Source: Mesorhizobium_K sp040049215 (GTDB lineage: Bacteria; Pseudomonadota; Alphaproteobacteria; Rhizobiales; Rhizobiaceae). From it: a stretch of DNA of 64,000 nt. Below are positions 20,951 through 29,374 of this stretch, piece after piece. Each line of letters starts with the position of its first letter. Position 1 is the first letter of the stretch. The stretch is taken from NCBI RefSeq assembly GCF_040049215.1, contig NZ_JBDZDN010000001.1, positions 1,178,001 through 1,242,000 of the forward strand, in the 5' to 3' direction. A program made the position numbers and the translations under genes. The notes under the pieces are model-generated. The model had not been told where the DNA came from, made no database searches, and was given only the letters and a program-made list of their open reading frames with translations.

Positions 20951-21677
20951 CGCCGAGGTCGAGGCTCTCGGCCGCGCCGCGAGCCTCGACGCCCTCTACG
21001 GCCATCTGCCGGCCGAGAAGATCGTCGAACTCTCGATCCGCGAGGAGTTTGCGGGCGAGGTCGCGGCCGTCTCATCGTTCGGCGCGGATTCAGCGGTGCT
21101 GCTCGACATCATCGCGCGCGTCGACCGCACTTTGCCCGTGCTGTTCCTCGATACGGGAAAGCATTTCGAGGAGACGCTCTCCTACCGCGACGCGCTGGTC
21201 GCCGATTTCGGCCTGACCGACCTGCGCGTGCTGACGCCCGACGAGGCGGCGCTCGAACGGCTCGATCCCGACGGCAGGCTGCACCAGTCCGATACCGATG
21301 CCTGCTGCGACATCCGCAAGGTGGAGCCGCTGGCGCGGGGCGTGGCGCCGTTCCGCGCCTGGTTCACCGGGCGCAAGCGCTTCCAGGCCTCGACGCGCGC
21401 CGCACTGCCGGTGTTCGAATCGGTCGGCTCGCGCATCCGCATCAATCCGCTGGCGCGCTGGACCACGTCGGACCAGGCCGACTACATGCGCTCGCACAGC
21501 CTGCGCGAAAACCCGCTGGTGGCCTATGGCTACCTCTCCATCGGCTGTTTCCCCTGCACGCAGCCGGTCAAGCCCGGCGAAGATGCGAGGAGCGGCCGCT
21601 GGACCGGCCAGGCCAAGGTCGAGTGCGGCATCCACCTGACCGGCCTCGACGCGTCGCTGACCGACGCCTCGCTTTAA
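20925..21677 (+). CDS. cysH: Adenylylsulfate (APS) reductase, assimilatory
   Basis: 250 aa from ATG 20925, with AGGAGG 7 nt upstream inside the cysI end. The PP-loop of the PAPS-reductase family is SSFGADSAVLLD. Two cysteine pairs, DACCDIRKVEPL and GCFPCTQPV, are the [4Fe-4S] ligands that mark APS reductases rather than PAPS reductases. The catalytic cysteine is in VECGIHL near the C-terminus. It reduces APS to sulfite with thioredoxin-type electrons and feeds the sulfite reductase encoded just upstream. Confidence 0.96.
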
Positions 21678-21687
21678 GGCAGAACCC

Positions 21688-22308
21688 ATGCCCACCATCG
21701 TCCCGTTCCGTCGGGTCGCACTGGAAACCGATAGAAGAATAGTTCATATGCTGGCCCTCATGACCGAAACCAAGCCCGAAGCCAGCGCGCCGCCCGCGCC
21801 GCGCCTGTGGACGCCCGACGGCTTCCGCGACGACGAATGGACGCATGCCGAAAGCGCCGAGGCGCTGGCCGGCAACGGCCGCTTCATCCTGCCGATGCAG
21901 GTGTTTCTCGCTCTCGACCCGGATCAGCGGAAATCGGCCAGGGAGCGGCTCGGCGTGCTGGTGCAGCCCGGCGACAAGCTCGACGCTATAGTCGGCCTGC
22001 TCGACGACCTGTCGCTGGTCGCGCTGGCTTTCCCGGCCTTCAACGACGGGCGCTCCTTCTCCAAGGCGGAGCTGCTGCGCTCCCGCCACCATTTCGAAGG
22101 CTCCATCCGCGCCACCGGCCAGGTGCTGGTCGACCAGCTGCCGCACATGCTGAGGCTTGGCTTCGACGAATTCGAGGTGTCGCATCCGGTGCTGATCGAG
22201 CGGCTGGAAAAGGGCGAGGTGGGAGGGCTCGGCCTCTACTACCAGCCGACCGGCAAGGAATCGGCCAAAACAGGAACATACTCCTGGCGACGGAAAAAGG
22301 GCGCGTAA
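21688..22308 (+). CDS. DUF934 protein, sulfite reduction operon
   Basis: 206 aa from ATG 21688; an in-frame ATG at 21760 (MTETKPEAS) is a plausible alternative because the family usually begins close to a conserved Trp (here LWTPDGF). The core (ILPMQVFLALDP, LVALAFPAFNDGRSFSKAELLRS) is DUF934, always linked to sulfite reductase genes and annotated as a putative oxidoreductase or assembly factor. AAGG precedes 21688. It is the last gene of the operon, 10 nt after cysH. Biochemical role unknown. Confidence 0.9.
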   Translation: MPTIVPFRRVALETDRRIVHMLALMTETKPEASAPPAPRLWTPDGFRDDEWTHAESAEALAGNGRFILPMQVFLALDPDQRKSARERLGVLVQPGDKLDAIVGLLDDLSLVALAFPAFNDGRSFSKAELLRSRHHFEGSIRATGQVLVDQLPHMLRLGFDEFEVSHPVLIERLEKGEVGGLGLYYQPTGKESAKTGTYSWRRKKGA

Positions 22309-22347
22309 GCCCGCCGCGATGTCAGCAAGGCAGACTGAACCGTTCTA

Positions 22348-22560
22348 CTACCAATCTCCATGCCCGTTCCTGTCTGGACCGCGTTGAGAGGATTCGGCGC
22401 GATCGAGTTCAGCCAGCAGGTTGGAGAACCGCTCCGGGATCTTGTGCTCTACCCTGAAGCCCGGCAAGGCGCGCAGAAACCGCGATGTGCCGGCTGATCC
22501 GAACTGCTTGCGGATCTCATCCTGCAGGATATTGGCGCTGTTTGGCTTGTTGCGGGGCAT
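22348..22560 (-). CDS. Small protein with a NepR-reminiscent C-terminus
   Basis: 70 aa: MPRNKPNSANILQDEIRKQF, a middle GSAGTSRFLRALPGFRV, and a C-terminal IPERFSNLLAELDRAE. The last part resembles the helix NepR uses to bind EcfG or PhyR (VPDRF-x2-LL-x2-LD), but there is no PhyR or EcfG next door. GGA is 5 nt upstream of the ATG. I know of close rhizobial homologues of unknown function. It converges on DUF934 and diverges from grpE. The NepR resemblance is short and may be chance. Confidence 0.55.
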   Translation of the reverse strand: MPRNKPNSANILQDEIRKQFGSAGTSRFLRALPGFRVEHKIPERFSNLLAELDRAESSQRGPDRNGHGDW

Positions 22561-22741
22561 GGTCTTCCAACTCTTTGTTCGCTCAGGAACTGCCCTGCGT
22601 TTGAATGGTTCCGCATCCGGCGTCGCAGGGCAAGCCACAGCGTCGATCAAGGTAAAGTTTGATTTAATGTTGAATGGCGGTGGCGGGCCGGCCTTCTCCG
22701 GCATGTCTGTTTGGCCCTCGCTTGCTTCCCGCGGCCAACTG

Positions 22742-22772
22742 CCCTTGATTTTTTACCTCCAAACATCGATAT
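22742..22772 (+). promoter_or_regulatory. RpoH-like heat-shock promoter of grpE
   Basis: CCCTTGAT (22742-22749), a 17-bp spacer, then CGATAT (22767-22772). It differs from the recalled CNCTTGAA-N17-CCANAT by one base in each element. Transcription would begin near 22779, leaving a 14-27 nt leader before grpE, itself a classical RpoH target. Confidence 0.6.
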
Positions 22773-22805
22773 GCGGCGCAACCTCCAGTACTGATGGACC
22801 ACGTT

Positions 22806-23468
22806 ATGAGCGACCACGCAAAAGACGAACGCGCGCCCAACGACGATCAGCTTTCCGAGGCCGGGTCCGCCCAGGCCCAGCCTACCGGGAATCAGGCCGA
22901 ACGGACCGAGGGCACGGTCAACGACGATTACGAAGCTCTTGTCCGGCTGCTCAAGGAAAACGAGGAACTGAAGGATCGCGCCCTTCGCGTCGCGGCCGAG
23001 ATGGAGAATCTGCGCCGCCGCACGGCGCGGGACGTGCACGACGCGCGCTCCTATGCGATCGCCAATTTTGCGCGCGACATGCTCTCCGTCTCCGACAATC
23101 TGCGCCGCGCACTCGACGCCATCCCATCCGAGGCAAAGGCCTCCGGCGACGCCGGATTCAAGGCGCTGATCGACGGCGTCGAGATCACCGAGCGCGCGAT
23201 GCTGTCGGCGCTCGAACGCCACGGCGTGAAGAAGCTGCAGCCCGAAGGCGAGAAATTCGACCCGAACTTCCACCAGGCGATGTTCGAGATACCCAATCCG
23301 GACGTGCCGGCGAACACGGTCGTCCAGGTGGTGCAGCCCGGCTACTCGATCGGCGACAGGATCCTGCGCCCCGCCATGGTCGGCGTCGCCAAGGGCGGGC
23401 CGAAAGCCGCGAACGAGACGCCACCCGAGCCGGGCCCGGTGGACGGCCAGGCCGAGACCGACGCCTGA
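22806..23468 (+). CDS. grpE: GrpE, nucleotide exchange factor for DnaK
   Basis: 220 aa from ATG 22806 (MSDHAKDERA); ATG 22794 is an in-frame alternative. The acidic disordered N-terminus (1-50) leads into a coiled coil (LKENEELKDRALRVAAEMEN) and the beta domain with HQAMFEIPNP, VVQVVQPGYSIGDRILRPA and MVGVAKG. It drives ADP release from DnaK. hrcA is not next to it here. It has an RpoH-type promoter and faces a small gene on the opposite strand. The TRIC gene follows after 37 nt. Confidence 0.97.
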   Translation: MSDHAKDERAPNDDQLSEAGSAQAQPTGNQAERTEGTVNDDYEALVRLLKENEELKDRALRVAAEMENLRRRTARDVHDARSYAIANFARDMLSVSDNLRRALDAIPSEAKASGDAGFKALIDGVEITERAMLSALERHGVKKLQPEGEKFDPNFHQAMFEIPNPDVPANTVVQVVQPGYSIGDRILRPAMVGVAKGGPKAANETPPEPGPVDGQAETDA

Positions 23469-23505
23469 TCTTTCGGCCTCCGCCGCATTCGTCTATGGCT
23501 GACGG

Positions 23506-24138
23506 ATGGAGCATATTCTGCTGCTCGACTATGCCGGGGTGGCGGTTTTCGCCGCCACCGGCGCGCTCGCCGCATCGCGCAAGGAACTCGACATCATCGG
23601 GTTCCTGTTCCTGGCATGCGTGACCGGCATAGGTGGCGGAACGTTTCGCGACGTTATCCTGAATGTGCCCGTCTTCTGGGTGGGCAACCGCGACTACGTG
23701 CTGATCTGCGTGGCCGTGGCGGTCATCGTGTTCTTCACCTCGCATCTGGTGGAGTCGCGTTACAGGCTGCTCCTGTGGCTCGACGCGATCGGACTCGCGG
23801 CCTTCTCGGTCATGGGCGCGGCCAGAGGCCTCACGATCACCGGATCGCCTGTCATCGCCATTGTCACGGGAGTGCTGACAGCGGCCTTCGGCGGCATATT
23901 GCGCGATCTGCTGACGGGAGAGCCTTCCGTTCTGCTCAGGCCCGAAATCTACATTACGGCGGCCATGGCGGGTGCGGCGGTCTATACGATTGCCGACCTA
24001 GCCCTGCTGCCGACCGATGTCTCGGCGCTGATTGCCTTCGCGGCCGCCTTCATCGTACGCGGAGGAGCGCTGAAATACGGCTGGAACGTACCGACCTACA
24101 AGAGCCGCCCCGGTCGGCACCCGAACGACATTCCGTAA
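23506..24138 (+). CDS. Trimeric intracellular cation (TRIC) channel family protein (UPF0126)
   Basis: 210 aa with seven hydrophobic helices, two repeats of the TRIC/UPF0126 domain. The repeat signature appears as GIGGGTFRDVILNV and as AFGGILRDLLTGE; the paired Gly-Gly-x-x-RD kinks are the family hallmark. Bacterial members are homotrimeric K+-permeable channels. It begins 37 nt after grpE and could be cotranscribed. It converges on the DUF1330 remnant with 6 bp between the ends. Confidence 0.93.
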   Translation: MEHILLLDYAGVAVFAATGALAASRKELDIIGFLFLACVTGIGGGTFRDVILNVPVFWVGNRDYVLICVAVAVIVFFTSHLVESRYRLLLWLDAIGLAAFSVMGAARGLTITGSPVIAIVTGVLTAAFGGILRDLLTGEPSVLLRPEIYITAAMAGAAVYTIADLALLPTDVSALIAFAAAFIVRGGALKYGWNVPTYKSRPGRHPNDIP

Positions 24139-24144
24139 GGCCGG

Positions 24145-24439
24145 TTAGATAGCTACGCCTTCCATGGCGATGATACGGGTCCTGGCGCAGGTCTTTCGCA
24201 GCGCCTTGAGCGGGAGCGTATTCGGGCGAGTCGTACCAAGCCGTCAGCGATGTCATATCGGGAAATTCGATGATGACGAGGCGGTGCGGCTCCCAGTCCC
24301 CTTCGAGCACCTTGGTCTGTCCGCCGCGACCGAGATAGCGCCCGCCATAGCGCTGTTCGGTGGCCGGTACGTCGCGTCGATAGGTTTCGAATGCGCCTGC
24401 GTCGATAATGTCGACGTCGGCTATCAGATAGGCAGCCAT
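24145..24439 (-). pseudogene. Frameshifted DUF1330 gene
   Basis: Reading from ATG 24439, AAYLIADVDIIDAGAFETY through IIEFPDMTSLTAWYDSPEYA is normal DUF1330. At 24212-24214 the minus strand has CCC where homologues need CC. The frame then runs on into unrelated sequence overlapping the TRIC gene. Removing one C restores PLKALRKTCARTRIIAMEGVAI and a stop at 24145-24147, giving about 97 aa, the normal family length. So either a real one-base insertion disabled the gene or the assembly has a one-base error. The family has a ferredoxin-like fold; its function is unknown. Confidence 0.8.
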
Positions 24440-24485
24440 GGCATCGTCCTCGGTTGGCGCGGACGAAATGGCCGACAGCGCCATT

Positions 24486-25373
24486 TCAAGCCGCGAAGCG
24501 CTCGGCCTCTCCGCTGTAGTAACTCACATAGCGGGCGGAGATTTCCTTGACCGGCATGACGATGAAGACGTCGACCGTGCCGAACTGGTGGTCGATCACG
24601 CAGCCGTCTCCGATCTTGGCGCCGACGCGGAGATAGCCCTTGATCAGCGGCGGCATCGCCGCGAGCGCCGACTTCATGCCGATCGCCTCGGCGGGCACGA
24701 GATCCATCGGACAGTAGCGGCCCGACACGGCGCGGACATCCCACTCAAGGCTGGCCCGGCAATGGTGCGCCAGATAGGACAGCGCCTCGGCATGCGCGGC
24801 CGGCACCGTGCCGTGGAAGGAGGCGCAGCCTGTCATCACCCCGATGCGGTGGTGGTTGATATAGGCCCAGATGCCCTGCCACAAAATCTCGATCGTTCGC
24901 TTGGAACGGTATTCGGGCAAAACGCAGGAGCGTCCGAGCTCGAGGAAGCGCTGGCCCGGATGGCGTGCAACCAGCTTGGTCAGCTCGAACTCGCCCTCCG
25001 AATAGAAGCCGCCAGCCTCGGCGGCGATTTCCTGGCGCAGGAGCCGGTAGGTGCCGACGATCCGCCGGTGGTCCGGGCCGGGAAGCGACGTGTCGAACAC
25101 CAGGAGATGGTCGCAGATATCATCGAAGCGGTCGGCGTCGCGTCCGGCCGTCGAATTCAGGTCGAGCTGCCTGGCGCCGAGCTCGTCATAGAAGACGCGG
25201 TAGCGGACCTCCTGCGCGGCGGCGATCTCGGCGGGATTGCGTGCGAGACGCACTTCCAGGGTGCCGATGCGTCCGAGCGTTGCGGCGGGGAGAATGTCTT
25301 CGCAATAGCGTTCGCACAGTGCGGAAACCGCGGCGGTCGGGTGAGCCTCACGATCCGGCAAAACAGCACGCAC
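24486..25373 (-). CDS. olsB: L-ornithine N-alpha-acyltransferase (ornithine lipid synthesis)
   Basis: 295 aa with a GTG start at 25373 and AAGGAG 8 nt upstream. The GNAT-fold OlsB/hemolysin-like domain is seen in VRYRVFYDELGARQ, DLNSTAGRDADRFDDICDHLLVFD, and ELGRSCVLPEYRSKRTIEILWQG-type segments. It transfers a 3-hydroxyacyl group from acyl-ACP to ornithine, giving lyso-ornithine lipid, the first step of this phosphorus-free membrane lipid. olsA is not in the window. A Pho-box-like direct repeat 53 bp upstream agrees with the known phosphate regulation of olsB in Sinorhizobium. Confidence 0.92.
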   Translation of the reverse strand: MRAVLPDREAHPTAAVSALCERYCEDILPAATLGRIGTLEVRLARNPAEIAAAQEVRYRVFYDELGARQLDLNSTAGRDADRFDDICDHLLVFDTSLPGPDHRRIVGTYRLLRQEIAAEAGGFYSEGEFELTKLVARHPGQRFLELGRSCVLPEYRSKRTIEILWQGIWAYINHHRIGVMTGCASFHGTVPAAHAEALSYLAHHCRASLEWDVRAVSGRYCPMDLVPAEAIGMKSALAAMPPLIKGYLRVGAKIGDGCVIDHQFGTVDVFIVMPVKEISARYVSYYSGEAERFAA

Positions 25374-25425
25374 GGGTGATTCTCCTTCGAGCCAACCCTC
25401 TCCTGGCGCGGGATAAGCGCGGTGT

Positions 25426-25443
25426 GCAACAGGATTGTGACAC
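25426..25443 (-). promoter_or_regulatory. Pho-box-like direct repeat upstream of olsB
   Basis: On the minus strand GTGTCAC (25443-25437), AATC, CTGTTGC (25432-25426): two 7-bp units 11 bp apart, as in the PhoB site CTGTCAY-N4-CTGTCAY. The second unit has two mismatches. It ends 53 bp before the GTG start of olsB. Confidence 0.5.
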
Positions 25444-25553
25444 TACCGTGATCGGCAGGTCCGGGCAATAGTTTGCCGGCCCCCCATGGTCCGCCCGGGA
25501 AATGCAGCCGGCTCAGCGCCTGGCGCGCCTGTGCACCACGGACGATCGGTGTA

Positions 25554-27848
25554 TCAGGCAGCGCGTTCTTCCACGGTGCGCACGAGCGCCTCCGGATCGA
25601 GCGGTTTGGTGACGAAGCCGCTCGCCCCATGCGCAAGGACGGCATGCCGCGTCTTCTCCTGGCTGTCCGCCGAAAGAACCAAGATCGGCACGGGCGGGAC
25701 GCCGACCTCCTCCTCGTAGCGGCGGATGGCGGCGATCGCGTCGAGGCCGTCCATCACCGGCATATGGAGATCCATCAGCACCACGTCGTAGCGGCGTTTT
25801 CGACCGCCGCCGGTGACGGCCTCGACGGCCGCTTTGCCGTTGCCGACGATATCGACGCGGTGGCCGGCCTTGAGCAGCGTCGCCCTCGCCAGCATGGCGT
25901 TGATGTCGTTGTCTTCGGCGACGAGGATAGCCAGCCCCGGCAGGCGGTTGTTGACGCGCGGCGCCTTGACGGCGACCTCCTGCCTATCGATGGAGCGGGC
26001 CGGTTCCTGCGGATGTGTGAGCCCGGCAAGCAGCACACGCAGCAACGTCTCGCCGCGTACCGGTCTGGCGAGGAAGGTCGAATAGCCGCTGGCGCGGAAT
26101 TCGCCGAGCATGCCGCGGTCGGTCGGCGCGATCATGGTGATGGCGTCGGCCGTGGCGAAGCCGCTCTGGCGCAGGCGCTTCAGCACCCTGCCGTCGGCCT
26201 TTTCGATGGCGGCGTCGACCAGCAGCGCGGTGCACCCTGCCGCGTGTATCGCGGCCTGCGCCACGGTTGCCGCGATTTCGACCGCGCCGCCATGCGCGCG
26301 GATGGTCATTGCGATGGCCTCGGTTTCGACGGCGTTGTTGGAGAGCACAACGACCTTGCGGCCGGCGAGCACCTGGCCGCGCATCTGCGGCCCTTCGGTG
26401 GCGCCCGCCGCCGGGATCTCGAAGGCGAATTCCGATCCCTTGCCCGGCTCGCTGATGACCGAGATCGTGCCGCCCATCGAGCCGACGAGGCGTTTCGATA
26501 TGGCGAGGCCGAGGCCGGCGCCGCTATGCACCCTTGTCGAACTGCCGTCGGCCTGCTCGAATTCCTCAAAGATGCGCTCCACGTCCCCGGCCTGCAACCC
26601 CGGTCCGGTGTCGGAAACGGCGAAGCGGATCGCGCCGTCCGTGCCGTTGCCGGACCTCGTGACCGTCAGCAGGACGCCGCCGGCATCGGTGAACTTGACG
26701 GCGTTGCCAAGCAGGTTGAGCAACACCTGCCTTATGCGGCCCGGATCGGCGGTGATCATCTGCGGAACGTCGGGCGCGACATGGCAGCCCAGGCCGATGT
26801 TCTTGGCGAAGGCCTTGGCGGCGAGCAGCTCGACGACGTTGTCGGCGATCTCGCGCGGCGACATCGGCTGCGGTTCGGCGTCGAACCGGCCGGCCTCGAT
26901 CTTCGAATAGTCGAGCAGGTCCTCGATCAGGGCGAGCAGCGCGCTGGCCGACGTGGAGACGGCGCCGACATAGGTCCGCTGCTCCGCCGAAAGCTCGGTG
27001 TCGGCGAGCAGCTTCGCCATGCCCATGATGCCGTTCATCGGCGTGCGTATCTCGTGGCTGACGGTTGCCAGGAACCGCGACTTGGCCTGGCTGGCAAACT
27101 CGGCCCGCTCGCGCGCGTTGATGAGCGCCGTTTCAGCCTGCTTGCGCGAGGTGATGTCGCGCGCGATCGCCCGGTGCGAGACATGGTCGCTGGCCTTGTC
27201 GCGCACCGACAGTTCGATCCAGGAGAACCAGCGGATTCCGCTCGGCGAGCGGATCGCCACATCCGTCGAACTGAGGCACTCACCGTCGGAGAATGCGGCA
27301 TCCGGCACGATGCCGACATCGACGCCCAAGCGGGCAAGCGTCTGGCCGATGAGATCCCGCTGGTCCACCCCGACCAGATCCGCAAAGACCTTGTTGGCGT
27401 AGACGATGCAGCCTTCGCGGTCGCGGTGGACGACGAGGTCGCCGAGCGCGTCGATCAGGCCGCGAAAGCGCTCCTCGCTCTCCTGCAGTTCCCACATGCG
27501 GTCGGCAAGCGTCTCGACCTCGGCGCGATTGCGCTCGGTGCTCTCGGCGATGATCGACCTGGCCCGGCTTTCCGTACGCAAAGCCCGCGCGAGCACGGCG
27601 AGGCAGGCAACGCCGGCGGTGGCCAAGGCGACGACCAGAAAATCGGGCGCGCCGGTCAGCCGGGCTACCCCGGCGAGCGCGAGGATGGCGGTTATGGCGG
27701 TGAATGACAGGAACCGCGGCGTGCGTTTCGGCAATTCCGGGACGAGCGGCGGCGCGGCCATAAGCTGCCTGTCCCGCGCGCCGCCTTCGGCGCCGACGGC
27801 ATGGCTCGCCGCTGCCATTCTATCGTCCTGCGAGAGGTCCGTGGTCAT
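25554..27848 (-). CDS. Hybrid sensor histidine kinase (TM-PAS-HisKA-HATPase-REC)
   Basis: 764 aa. Two membrane helices lie at about residues 45-90. A PAS domain follows (FRGLIDALGDLVVHRDREG to AIARDITSRKQAE). The kinase has its H-box in FLATVSHEIRTPMNGI, then HATPase_c with NLLGNAVKFTD, DTGPGL and HSGAGLGLAISKRL. Next comes a degenerate receiver (VVVLSNNAVETEAIA, no phospho-Asp motif), then a true REC domain with VAEDNDINAML and VLMDLHMPVMDG. The signal and any output protein are unknown; no response regulator is adjacent. It follows lspA by 117 bp on the same strand. Confidence 0.95.
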   Translation of the reverse strand: MTTDLSQDDRMAAASHAVGAEGGARDRQLMAAPPLVPELPKRTPRFLSFTAITAILALAGVARLTGAPDFLVVALATAGVACLAVLARALRTESRARSIIAESTERNRAEVETLADRMWELQESEERFRGLIDALGDLVVHRDREGCIVYANKVFADLVGVDQRDLIGQTLARLGVDVGIVPDAAFSDGECLSSTDVAIRSPSGIRWFSWIELSVRDKASDHVSHRAIARDITSRKQAETALINARERAEFASQAKSRFLATVSHEIRTPMNGIMGMAKLLADTELSAEQRTYVGAVSTSASALLALIEDLLDYSKIEAGRFDAEPQPMSPREIADNVVELLAAKAFAKNIGLGCHVAPDVPQMITADPGRIRQVLLNLLGNAVKFTDAGGVLLTVTRSGNGTDGAIRFAVSDTGPGLQAGDVERIFEEFEQADGSSTRVHSGAGLGLAISKRLVGSMGGTISVISEPGKGSEFAFEIPAAGATEGPQMRGQVLAGRKVVVLSNNAVETEAIAMTIRAHGGAVEIAATVAQAAIHAAGCTALLVDAAIEKADGRVLKRLRQSGFATADAITMIAPTDRGMLGEFRASGYSTFLARPVRGETLLRVLLAGLTHPQEPARSIDRQEVAVKAPRVNNRLPGLAILVAEDNDINAMLARATLLKAGHRVDIVGNGKAAVEAVTGGGRKRRYDVVLMDLHMPVMDGLDAIAAIRRYEEEVGVPPVPILVLSADSQEKTRHAVLAHGASGFVTKPLDPEALVRTVEERAA

Positions 27849-27965
27849 GCGGACAGCCTTGGCAGAGACAGATTAGGGAAGCTTTTGGCCGATAGGTCAA
27901 ATTTTAGCGGTTTGCCGGGAACGAAGCAAAATCCGCGGTTTCGTGCGGAAAAATCACATTTCGCC

Positions 27966-28454
27966 CTATTTGGGCGATTGCGCGTCCCTGCGCTGGCGGC
28001 GCCAGCCCAGCAACTCCTCCAGCAGCACCATGGCCGCGCCGATCGTGATGAAGGCATCGGCGAGGTTGAAGATGGCAAACGACCAAACCGGCGTATGGAA
28101 CAGGATGTAGTCGATGACATGGCCGTAGGCCGCGCGGTCGATGAGATTGCCGATCGCGCCCCCGATGATCAGCGCAAAGCCGATCCTCGCCAGCACCTGG
28201 TCGCCCGCCGAGCGGCTGGCGAGATAGAGGACGAAAGAGATGACGGCGAGCGACACCACGATCAGCCCGGTGTCGCCGAAAGACGACAGCATCGAGAAGG
28301 CGACGCCGGTGTTGTAGGTGCGGTAGAGCGACAGGAACGGCAGGAGTTCGACCTGTTCGTGCAGGACGAGCCGCGTCTCGACGACATATTTGATCCACTG
28401 GTCGAGCACTACCGCGACCGCCGTCAGTCCGGCATAGGGTGCGAGCCTCGTCAC
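27966..28454 (-). CDS. lspA: Lipoprotein signal peptidase
   Basis: 162 aa, four membrane helices. The two catalytic Asp motifs are present: GGAIGNLIDR and FNLADAFI. It cleaves the signal peptide of prolipoproteins before the lipidated cysteine. The start is GTG 28454, which overlaps the stop of the upstream methyltransferase gene (GTGA), so the two are translationally coupled. It precedes the hybrid kinase gene. Confidence 0.97.
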   Translation of the reverse strand: MTRLAPYAGLTAVAVVLDQWIKYVVETRLVLHEQVELLPFLSLYRTYNTGVAFSMLSSFGDTGLIVVSLAVISFVLYLASRSAGDQVLARIGFALIIGGAIGNLIDRAAYGHVIDYILFHTPVWSFAIFNLADAFITIGAAMVLLEELLGWRRQRRDAQSPK

Positions 28455-29308
28455 GAGCGCGAGTCTCCGTCGAGCTTCAGCGCGGCGCGCCTGATCTCGA
28501 AAAGCATCACGCCGGTCGCGACCGCCAGGTTCAGGGAATCGGCGCGGCCGGCTTGCGGGATGCGCAGCAGCCGGTCGCAGCCCGCCGCGAGTTCGTCCGT
28601 CAGGCCCTGCTGCTCGTTGCCCATCACGAGGAGCACGGGCTGTGCGCCGAAGTCGACCGTGCGGTAGTCGACGGCGCCCTTGAGATGGGTCCCCGCGACC
28701 AGCCCGGAAAAGCCCTTGCGCCAGGCGAGGAACGCCTCCTGCGAGGCTTTCGCTACCGGCACGGCGAAGATCGAGCCCATCGTCGCGCGCACTGTTTCGA
28801 GCGAGAACGGATCGGTGGTCTCGCCGACAAGGATCACGCCCTTTGCACCGACGGCATCAGCGGTCCGGATGATCGTGCCGAGATTGCCGGGATCGCGCAC
28901 CCGGTCGAGCGCCACCCAGACGTCGCCTTCGCCCGGGCTGATGCCCTTCAGCGGCATGAGTTTCTGCGCGAAGACGCCGACGACCGCTTGAGGGTTGTCG
29001 CGCCGGGTGATGGCGGTCAGCACCTTCTCGGAAACCTCGAGCACGGTTCCGCCGGCGGCCACGGTCCGCGCCGCGACCTTTTCCACCGCCGGATTGCCGC
29101 GCGCCGACTTGGCGAAGACCAGCGTCCTGATCGACCAGCCGAGGTCGAGCGCGTCGATGACGAGCTTCAGCCCTTCGGCCATGAAGGCGTTCTGCTGGTC
29201 GCGGAATTTCTTCAGCGACAGCGCCTTGATGTCCTTGACCAGGGGATTGGCGAGGCTGGTGACCTCCTTGACCTGACCCGGCGCGCCGTCGCCGCGGTTC
29301 TGGATCAT
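28451..29308 (-). CDS. TrmH/SpoU-family RNA methyltransferase
   Basis: 285 aa from ATG 29308. The N-terminal substrate-binding domain (NPLVKDIKALSLKKFRDQQN, FMAEGLKLVIDAL) is followed by a SPOUT catalytic domain with VWVALDRVRDPGNLGTIIRTADA, VLLVMGNEQQGL and IPQAGRADSLNLAVATGVML, the trefoil-knot motifs. It 2'-O-methylates a ribose in tRNA or rRNA; the target cannot be read. A longer start at 29377 would translate the intergenic palindrome (MPHDPKKWMPVFGSD) and is rejected. Confidence 0.92.
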   Translation of the reverse strand: MIQNRGDGAPGQVKEVTSLANPLVKDIKALSLKKFRDQQNAFMAEGLKLVIDALDLGWSIRTLVFAKSARGNPAVEKVAARTVAAGGTVLEVSEKVLTAITRRDNPQAVVGVFAQKLMPLKGISPGEGDVWVALDRVRDPGNLGTIIRTADAVGAKGVILVGETTDPFSLETVRATMGSIFAVPVAKASQEAFLAWRKGFSGLVAGTHLKGAVDYRTVDFGAQPVLLVMGNEQQGLTDELAAGCDRLLRIPQAGRADSLNLAVATGVMLFEIRRAALKLDGDSRS

Positions 29309-29325
29309 GGCGTTTCTCTTTTTGG

Positions 29326-29374
29326 CCGCATGATCCGATCCAAAAACCGGCATCCACTTTTTGGGATCATGCGG
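29326..29374. repeat. Intergenic palindromic repeat (Mesorhizobium-type)
   Basis: CCGCATGATCC (29326-29336) and GGATCATGCGG (29364-29374) are perfect 11-bp inverted arms, with further pairing of A and T runs inside. I recall very similar GCATGATC...GATCATGC units scattered between genes in Mesorhizobium. The stop codon of the upstream methyltransferase (29367-29369) lies within the right arm. Confidence 0.7.

Noticed and set aside
25473..27707. 744-aa open frame antisense to the hybrid histidine kinase
   Set aside because: Low-complexity shadow; the minus-strand kinase has clear PAS, HisKA, HATPase and REC domains.
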